A stretch of 10,440 bases of DNA from Thermodesulfobacteriota bacterium (lineage in GTDB: Bacteria; Desulfobacterota; SM23-61): contig JASEHN010000074.1 of assembly GCA_030018715.1 (NCBI GenBank), positions 1 through 10,440 of the forward strand, in the 5' to 3' direction. Shown piece by piece: positions 5,896-10,440 of this stretch. A program made the position numbers and the translations under genes. The notes below the pieces were generated by a model. That model saw only the letters and a program-made list of their open reading frames with translations, was not told the DNA's origin and made no database searches. Within the stretch, counting starts at the first letter, position 1; every line of letters starts with the position of its first letter.

Positions 5896-6875
5896 TATGG
5901 ACCTTTTCCCGGCACTAACTCCATTCCGGAGCGCGCTTCATCTTTTCTCTTGCGGAAAATCCCGGCCACCACGGGGAAGAGTCCCTGGGGAAAAAATATC
6001 AGGACAACCATGAGGATGATCCCGTAGATGAGTACATTGTATTCCTTGACCGCATGCAGAATTTCCGGAAGGATGGTCAATAGAATTGCTCCAAAAACAG
6101 ATCCCCAGAGAGACCCGATCCCGCCGATCAAAACCATGGTGACCACCTGAATGGAATAGAAGAAACTGAAAGTTCCCGGGCTGATAAAGGTAATATAATG
6201 CGCATAACAGCTTCCGGCCAAAGATGCCAGGACTGCGCTGATGACGAAGACCTTGACTTTGTAGTTCTCCGTGTCAATGCCCGCACACCTGGCGGCAATC
6301 TCGTTGTGGCTCAATGCGGCCATGGCCCGGCCTACCCGGGAGTGAATCAGGTTCAAAGAAAGGAGGAGAGTTCCGACGGAGATGGTCCACAGTAAGTAAT
6401 ATATTTTCCGGTCGGAATCGAAAACAAACCCTCCAACCTGAAGGCGGGGAATCCCCGGAAAACCCGAAGGGCCGCCGGTTACCCCGTCAAGCTGGATCAT
6501 GAGAATGTATATGATTATATTGAACCCGAGCGTCGCCATGACCAAATAATGACCCTCGAGTTTTAGGGTGGGAATTCCGATGGCGTAGGCCACCATTCCC
6601 GTTATGACCATGGCCAGGATAATCGTGGGCCAGAGCGGGAAGCCGAAGGTGGCCGTGAAGATGGCTGAAAGATAAGCCCCCAACCCGAAGAAAGCCGCAT
6701 GGCCCAGAGAAATCTGGCCGGCAAAGCCCATGAGCAGATTAAGACCGATCACCACTACTATGTTTAAGGCGGCTATGTTTAGCACCATCAGATGGTAGTT
6801 ATTCTTCCAGATGGCCGGCACCAAAAAAATGATCAGGGCATAGGCCAAAAGGTATATTTTGTTTTTCTTTCCCAT
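5895..6875 (-). CDS. livM: Branched-chain/aromatic amino acid ABC transporter permease LivM
   Basis: A 326-residue inner-membrane permease, the LivM half of the translocation pore. The N-terminus is hydrophobic from residue 7, and around eight to ten membrane segments can be drawn along its length. Family signatures: LNLLMGFAGQISLGHAAFFG (45-64), GVTGGPSGFPGIP (131-143), an EAA-type coupling loop, SRVGRAMAALSHNEIAARCAGI (179-200), that would contact LivF/LivG, and GGIGSLWGSVFGA (251-263). The C-terminus is a charged cytoplasmic tail. ATG at 6875 lies 7 bp after the livH stop and has only a weak purine-rich leader, which suggests reinitiation after livH. It overlaps livG by one base. Length is normal and nothing in the protein looks broken. 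Confidence 0.95.
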   Translation of the reverse strand: MGKKNKIYLLAYALIIFLVPAIWKNNYHLMVLNIAALNIVVVIGLNLLMGFAGQISLGHAAFFGLGAYLSAIFTATFGFPLWPTIILAMVITGMVAYAIGIPTLKLEGHYLVMATLGFNIIIYILMIQLDGVTGGPSGFPGIPRLQVGGFVFDSDRKIYYLLWTISVGTLLLSLNLIHSRVGRAMAALSHNEIAARCAGIDTENYKVKVFVISAVLASLAGSCYAHYITFISPGTFSFFYSIQVVTMVLIGGIGSLWGSVFGAILLTILPEILHAVKEYNVLIYGIILMVVLIFFPQGLFPVVAGIFRKRKDEARSGMELVPGKGP

Positions 6876-6882
6876 GTTTTTT

Positions 6883-7767
6883 TCAGACCCGCCTTAGCCG
6901 CCCTTTGCCCATGATTCCGCTTGGCTTTAGAAAAAGAATCGTCAATAAAATCAGAAAGGCCACGGCGTCTTTGTATTCCGATGAGATAAGACCGGCGCCC
7001 AGGGATTCGAAGACGCCCAGGAGAAGTCCCCCGATCACTGCCCCCGGCATAGAGCCGTATCCACCAAGGATAGCCGCAGAAAAACCTTTAAGTCCCAATA
7101 TGGCGCCTACATCATAAGAGGTGGTGGTAATTGGGGTTATGATCATTCCGGCTACAGCTCCCAGAGCGCCGCTGAACGTAAAGGAAAGAAGGATCATACG
7201 GTCAACCGGGATACCGGTCAGCATGGCCGATCGCCGGCTGGCCGCCACTGCCCGCATGGCTTTTCCGGTCGTGGTCTTCTTGAGGAAATAGTTTAAGGCC
7301 AATACTATAGAAACGGTGATCCCGAAGATCCAGATACTCTGGGGCATGATGGCAGCTCCGAAGAGGATGAGGGGGGTCTCACCGGAAAAGGGAGGAAGGG
7401 TCATGGGGTTTTTCCCAAAGAGAATCATGGACAGGCCTTTTATGGAGATGGAAGCGCCGATTGTAATCATGACCAGGATGAGGATTTCCTTGGATTTGGC
7501 CCGGCGGATGGGCCCGAATTCCAAAAGCAGGCCGATTGCCGCCACGGAGAGAACAGTCAGGAAAAAAGAAGGAAGCATAGGGAGTTTTAAAAGACTGTGG
7601 AAGGTAATCATGAACATTCCCCCGAGCATGACGAACTCACCCTGGGCAAAGTTGACAATGCCTGTAGCATTGTGGATGAGGGAGAAACCGATGGCGATCA
7701 AGGCGTAGGTGCTTCCCGTGGTCAAGCCGGAAAGAATGAATTGAAAAAGTTGCAGCCCAAAAGTCAT
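6883..7767 (-). CDS. livH: Branched-chain/aromatic amino acid ABC transporter permease LivH
   Basis: A 294-residue inner-membrane permease, paired with LivM. Typical LivH features: SGLTTGSTYALIAIGFSLI (13-31), TGIVNFAQGEFVMLGG (35-50), the coupling loop TTGKAMRAVAASRRSAMLTG (166-185), and GLKGFSAAILGGYGSMPGAVIGG (225-247) near the C-terminus. ATG at 7767 overlaps the iorB stop in an ATGA arrangement, with GGAAGG 6 nt upstream. This tight junction joins the oxidoreductase genes directly to the transporter genes, evidence that the two functions are expressed together. Identification is firm; substrate specificity cannot be read from the permease. Confidence 0.95.
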   Translation of the reverse strand: MTFGLQLFQFILSGLTTGSTYALIAIGFSLIHNATGIVNFAQGEFVMLGGMFMITFHSLLKLPMLPSFFLTVLSVAAIGLLLEFGPIRRAKSKEILILVMITIGASISIKGLSMILFGKNPMTLPPFSGETPLILFGAAIMPQSIWIFGITVSIVLALNYFLKKTTTGKAMRAVAASRRSAMLTGIPVDRMILLSFTFSGALGAVAGMIITPITTTSYDVGAILGLKGFSAAILGGYGSMPGAVIGGLLLGVFESLGAGLISSEYKDAVAFLILLTILFLKPSGIMGKGRLRRV

Positions 7768-8285
7768 CCTTGGCCTTCCGCATTACCGGTTGAATAACCA
7801 ACTTGCAAAGCTTTAAGGTTGGCTTCCCTGAACCGCTCTGGAGAAATGTCCTCGGTAACCGATTCGGCCAGGGAATAATCACAAAATAATTTGTTTTGCT
7901 TCAGGGCAAATCCCAGGAGGATCAAATTGGCCATGAGGGGAGAGCCGGTTTTAGCGGCCAATCCCGTGGCGTCAATGGCCGGAGAAGAATTCGGCCCGGG
8001 TGTGTTTAGAATCATCGTCCCCTTAGGGGCCATGAGGTGGGCGTAGGTTTCAATGGACCCATCATCCAGGGCCAGAATCAGGTCTGCTTGACTGCTTCTT
8101 ATCAGGGGGCCTTTGTAGGGCCCGACTTTCAGGGTGGAAATCACCGAGCCGCCGCGCATGGCCATTCCATGGGTTTCTGAGGCGATCACCTCCAGCCCCA
8201 ACCTCAGGGCGCATTCGGTTAGAATTCGGGTGAGGAATAAAACCCCCTGGCCACCCCTTCCCGTAATAGCGATCTGCATATTCAT
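7764..8285 (-). CDS. iorB: Indolepyruvate:ferredoxin oxidoreductase, beta subunit
   Basis: The small subunit of IOR, of the pyruvate:ferredoxin oxidoreductase gamma-domain family, 173 residues. With IorA it catalyses CoA-dependent oxidative decarboxylation of arylpyruvates (indolepyruvate, phenylpyruvate, hydroxyphenylpyruvate) to aryl-acetyl-CoA, passing electrons to ferredoxin. Visible motifs: GRGGQGVLF (9-17) at the N-terminus and SETHGMAMRGGSV (36-48), both hallmarks of this domain. Length is slightly below the usual 190 or so. I chose ATG at 8285 because GAAAGG lies 6 nt upstream and MNMQIAITGRGGQG matches the family start. The in-frame ATG at 8309 would add eight residues but has no ribosome binding site and abuts a repeat. 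The gene overlaps livH by 4 bp and lies about 180 bp after iorA. Confidence 0.93.
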   Translation of the reverse strand: MNMQIAITGRGGQGVLFLTRILTECALRLGLEVIASETHGMAMRGGSVISTLKVGPYKGPLIRSSQADLILALDDGSIETYAHLMAPKGTMILNTPGPNSSPAIDATGLAAKTGSPLMANLILLGFALKQNKLFCDYSLAESVTEDISPERFREANLKALQVGYSTGNAEGQG

Positions 8286-8313
8286 AGAAAACCTTTCATT
8301 CAAAAACATAATC

Positions 8314-8462
8314 TGCCACAGAGGGCACAGAGGACACAGAGTTAAAAATGCGCAGAATAAATCCTTTTCGGTATCGACTTAATAAATTAAAAATTATTAT
8401 TAACCCTCTAACATATTCTTGACTATTTTATTTTCTCTGTGATCTCTGTGACCTCTGTGGCA
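8314..8462. repeat. Inverted-repeat element, CACAGAG nonamer arms, between iorA and iorB
   Basis: The left arm (8314-8341) and right arm (8435-8462) are reverse complements at about 25 of 28 positions, each made of three tandem 9-bp CACAGAG units. The 93-bp interior is AT-rich and shows no similarity I can see to the interior of the element at 4945-5103. It fills the iorA-iorB spacer: the right arm begins 5 bp after the iorA stop, and the left arm ends 28 bp before the iorB start. No ORF or convincing promoter is seen inside. Confidence 0.85.
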
Positions 8463-8467
8463 AAGAT

Positions 8468-10276
8468 TTAAATTCTTTTAATCGCTTCCTGCGGGCAAAC
8501 TTGAACGCATACTCCACAACCCGAACATAGGTTTTGGTCTATCCTGGCCATGCCGGATTGCGGATTTAAGCTTATTGCCGGGCACTCGAAGTCCCGGTAG
8601 CAAATTTCGCAGGCGATGCAGTCCCCGGTAATTTCCAGGCCATAAGATTTTTGCTTTTGGCTGGGGCTAAGATTCATCAGGCAGGGATGCCGAGATATGA
8701 TAACTGAAATCCCTCCATTTTCAGAACGGGTTACTTTATCCGCTTCTTTAACGGCCTGAATCATGCCTTCGAGCTGGTATGGATCAAGGATGGTAAGATT
8801 TTGCACCCCGCTGGCTCTTACTATTTCTTCTATGGCCACTGCTTTTCCCGGCCGGCCATCGGCCAGCATTTCCAGGCCGGGAGTGGGCTGGTTTCCGGTC
8901 ATGGCTGTGGTGGAATTGTCCAGGATAAGCAGGATGAATTTCGCTCCGTTATGAACAGCGTTGATCAGGGCAGGAATTCCGGCGTGGTAGAAGGTGGAAT
9001 CGCCGATGGTGGCCGCTATCGGGGGAGCTTCTCCGTTCATCCGGTAGGCATAGTACAAACCGGCAGCCTGGCTGATCGCTGCTCCCATGCAAAGGACGGT
9101 GTCCACTGCCCCTAAATTCAATCCCAGAGTATAACAACCGATGTCGCTGGGATAGATTCCCTGAGGAAGAGCTTGGCGGATGGCGTAAAAAGCAGGACGG
9201 TGCGGGCATCCGGGGCAAAGCGTAGGGCGCCTGGCTTTGCCGGGAATTAAGCCCTTTTTTCCTTCGGGAATCCCGGCGAAATTTCGGATGCTCTCCACGA
9301 GAACGTCCGGAACAAGTTCTCCCTGGGGGGGAATCGAACCGTCCAGCCTTCCTTTAATGCGGCCGCGCATGGCCAGCTGCATTTCGATTACCGGGTAGGT
9401 TTCTTCAATGATGAGGATATCTTCAAAAGAACCTATTTCAGCGAGGAGGGCCTTAGCTTTTAAAGGATAAGGCATTTTCACCTGATAGAGAGTAATCTCG
9501 TCTTTAAGGTTTAGTTCCTGCAAAATGTCGTAGGTATAGGCAAGGGCAACTCCGGAGGAGATAATGCAGCGGCGGGCGTTACTGCTGCCGAGGATTTTCC
9601 GAAAAGAATCTTTTCCAAATTTTTCGGCGATGGCCTCGATCTTTTGGTTCAGTTGCAGATGCAGGGTAAAACGATATCTCGGCGTAGCTGCCCACCGCTG
9701 GGGATCTTTGGAAAAGCCGGAAGCCAACGAAGGAGCGGGGATCTCTTTTAGGAGAATTCCCTGCCGGGAATGGCAAATGCGGGTAGTGGGTCTTAGCATA
9801 ACCGGGATCTCGAACTCCCCGGATATCTGATAAGCCAGCCCGATCATCTCTTTTGCTTCTTGCGGGGTGGAAGGGTCCAGAACAGGAATCTTGGCCATCA
9901 TGGCCATCATCCGGCTGTCCTGCTCAGTCTGGGAGCTATGGGGGCCTGGATCATCGGCCGAGATAATAAGAAAGCCCCCTTTAACTCCGGTATAAGCTGA
10001 ACTCATGAGAGGGTCGCAGGCCACGTTCAAACCGACCTGTTTCATACTTACCGCTGCGCGACCTCCGGCATAGCTGACGGAGAGAGCCGTCTCAAAAGCC
10101 ACCTTTTCGTTGATGGACCATTCCCCTGTAGCCGGAGTCTTTTCCGCCTTGGCCATCTGCAGGAAAGAAGAGAGAATTTCCGAAGCCGGGGTTCCGGGGT
10201 AAGAGGCGGCAAAAGAACAGCCGTTCTCTAAAAGCCCGCGGGCGATAGCCTCATTTCCAAGAAAAATCTTTTTCAA
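8468..10276 (-). CDS. iorA: Indolepyruvate:ferredoxin oxidoreductase, alpha subunit
   Basis: The large catalytic subunit of IOR, 602 residues, normal for the family. It binds thiamine diphosphate and iron-sulfur clusters and works with IorB in the cytoplasm on aryl-pyruvates. Domain order: N-terminal pyrimidine-binding half (GNEAIARGLLENG 7-19, SYPGTPASEI 25-34); central CPGCPHR (354-360); diphosphate-binding site with GDSTFYH (425-431) and LDNSTTAMTGNQPTPG (452-467); and two C-terminal [4Fe-4S] motifs. The first is C553-x2-C556-x2-C559-x5-C565-P, with the unusual long last spacing known in IorA proteins. The second is C584-x2-C587-x2-C590-x3-C594-P. The start is TTG at 10276, preceded by AAGGGG with a 6-nt spacer; the reading MKKIFLGNEAIARG matches the family N-terminus and no in-frame ATG is nearby. 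It is the first gene of the visible cluster. In vivo direction (amino acid fermentation versus reductive synthesis) is open. Confidence 0.96.
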   Translation of the reverse strand: MKKIFLGNEAIARGLLENGCSFAASYPGTPASEILSSFLQMAKAEKTPATGEWSINEKVAFETALSVSYAGGRAAVSMKQVGLNVACDPLMSSAYTGVKGGFLIISADDPGPHSSQTEQDSRMMAMMAKIPVLDPSTPQEAKEMIGLAYQISGEFEIPVMLRPTTRICHSRQGILLKEIPAPSLASGFSKDPQRWAATPRYRFTLHLQLNQKIEAIAEKFGKDSFRKILGSSNARRCIISSGVALAYTYDILQELNLKDEITLYQVKMPYPLKAKALLAEIGSFEDILIIEETYPVIEMQLAMRGRIKGRLDGSIPPQGELVPDVLVESIRNFAGIPEGKKGLIPGKARRPTLCPGCPHRPAFYAIRQALPQGIYPSDIGCYTLGLNLGAVDTVLCMGAAISQAAGLYYAYRMNGEAPPIAATIGDSTFYHAGIPALINAVHNGAKFILLILDNSTTAMTGNQPTPGLEMLADGRPGKAVAIEEIVRASGVQNLTILDPYQLEGMIQAVKEADKVTRSENGGISVIISRHPCLMNLSPSQKQKSYGLEITGDCIACEICYRDFECPAISLNPQSGMARIDQNLCSGCGVCVQVCPQEAIKRI

Positions 10277-10282
10277 TTTTTA

Positions 10283-10288
10283 CCCCTT
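10283..10288 (-). promoter_or_regulatory. Ribosome binding site supporting the TTG start of iorA
   Basis: AAGGGG on the minus strand, 6 nt upstream of the TTG at 10276. It supports a non-ATG start that reproduces the conserved IorA N-terminus. Confidence 0.65.
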
Positions 10289-10298
10289 AAAAATTTTA

Positions 10299-10325
10299 GC
10301 CACAGAGGTCACAGAGGACACAGAG
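10299..10325. repeat. Single CACAGAG nonamer arm upstream of iorA
   Basis: Three tandem nonamers, CCACAGAGG / TCACAGAGG / ACACAGAG, nearly identical to the arms at 4945 and 8314. No partner arm is visible before the window ends. It lies just upstream of the iorA ribosome binding site, so it is probably in the 5' untranslated leader. Confidence 0.7.
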
Positions 10326-10373
10326 ATAAGCCAAATCAAAAATAATTTATAATAATTTTGCATCTTGTTTTCT

Positions 10374-10440
10374 TAAATTTATTGTATAGGAATTTCCTTT
10401 TTTCAACTTTAGTCCGCCTTAGGCGGATCACTTAGACGTT
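10374..10440. repeat. 68-bp repeat, right copy of a long inverted pair with 1434-1501
   Basis: The reverse complement of 10374-10440 aligns with 1434-1501 at about 65 of 68 columns. It contains the same TCCGCC-TTA-GGCGGA palindrome. The matched sequence runs to the last base of the window, so the repeat could extend further. It lies about 98 bp upstream of iorA, in the opposite orientation to the left copy. Confidence 0.85.
10378..10406 (-). promoter_or_regulatory. Weak candidate promoter for iorA inside the right 68-bp repeat
   Basis: On the minus strand, TTGAAA (10406-10401) and AATAAA (10383-10378) are separated by 17 nt, loosely matching a sigma-70 -35/-10 pair about 100 bp upstream of iorA. 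The region is very AT-rich, so chance matches are likely. The left copy of the repeat carries a similar arrangement, TTGCAA with AATAAA, facing the other way. Confidence 0.2.

Noticed and set aside
5398..6027. Long plus-strand open frame opposite livG and livM
   Set aside because: It runs antisense to two well-supported genes, has no recognisable domain, and its composition follows from the opposite coding strand. The same applies to plus-strand frames at 2021-2584, 874-1362 and 7316-7708.
8283..8309. iorB start at ATG 8309
   Set aside because: It has no Shine-Dalgarno sequence and abuts the repeat; ATG 8285 has GAAAGG at a 6-nt spacing and matches the family N-terminus.
8342..8434. A riboswitch or internal promoter in the interior of the iorA-iorB repeat
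   Set aside because: The sequence is simply AT-rich; I found no convincing -35/-10 pair or conserved aptamer-like pattern.

Overview
This 10.4-kb window reads as one minus-strand gene cluster from an anaerobic bacterium, most likely a sulfate-reducing or syntrophic Desulfobacterota ('Deltaproteobacteria') lineage. The assignment is an inference. It rests on an oxygen-sensitive ferredoxin-dependent 2-oxoacid oxidoreductase, branched-chain-type ABC transporter genes beside phenylacetate-CoA ligase homologues, and spacers packed with the short 'CACAGAG'-type dispersed repeats I associate with such genomes.

In transcription order (high to low coordinate) the genes are: iorA (8468-10276) and iorB (7764-8285), encoding indolepyruvate:ferredoxin oxidoreductase; livH (6883-7767), livM (5895-6875), livG (5113-5895) and livF (4200-4931), encoding the two permeases and two ATPases of a branched-chain/aromatic amino acid-type ABC importer; two adjacent phenylacetate-CoA ligase (PaaK) family genes (2937-4187 and 1499-2785); and livK (120-1274), the periplasmic substrate-binding protein. 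The start codon of one more minus-strand gene, with a strong Shine-Dalgarno sequence, lies at positions 3-5, so the cluster continues off the low-coordinate edge.

Proposed working model (inference): LivKHMGF imports an aromatic amino acid or arylacetate-like compound. IorAB interconverts arylpyruvates and arylacetyl-CoA with ferredoxin as electron carrier. The PaaK-type enzymes interconvert arylacetates and their CoA thioesters. No aminotransferase, needed to make arylpyruvates from amino acids, is visible here.

Two things are unusual. First, the upstream PaaK homologue keeps the fold-defining motifs and normal body length, but its ATP phosphate-binding loop is rewritten and it ends just before the C-terminal catalytic-lysine motif. 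Its neighbour has both. Second, gene junctions are either very tight (4-bp and 1-bp overlaps, 7- and 12-bp gaps) or opened to about 100-220 bp by inverted-repeat elements. At least four repeat types occur. One, about 68 bp long, is present in two inverted copies that bracket the block from the second ligase gene to just upstream of iorA, leaving livK outside.

No spacer exceeds 300 bp. I see no tRNA, rRNA, CRISPR array, transposase or convincing intrinsic terminator.
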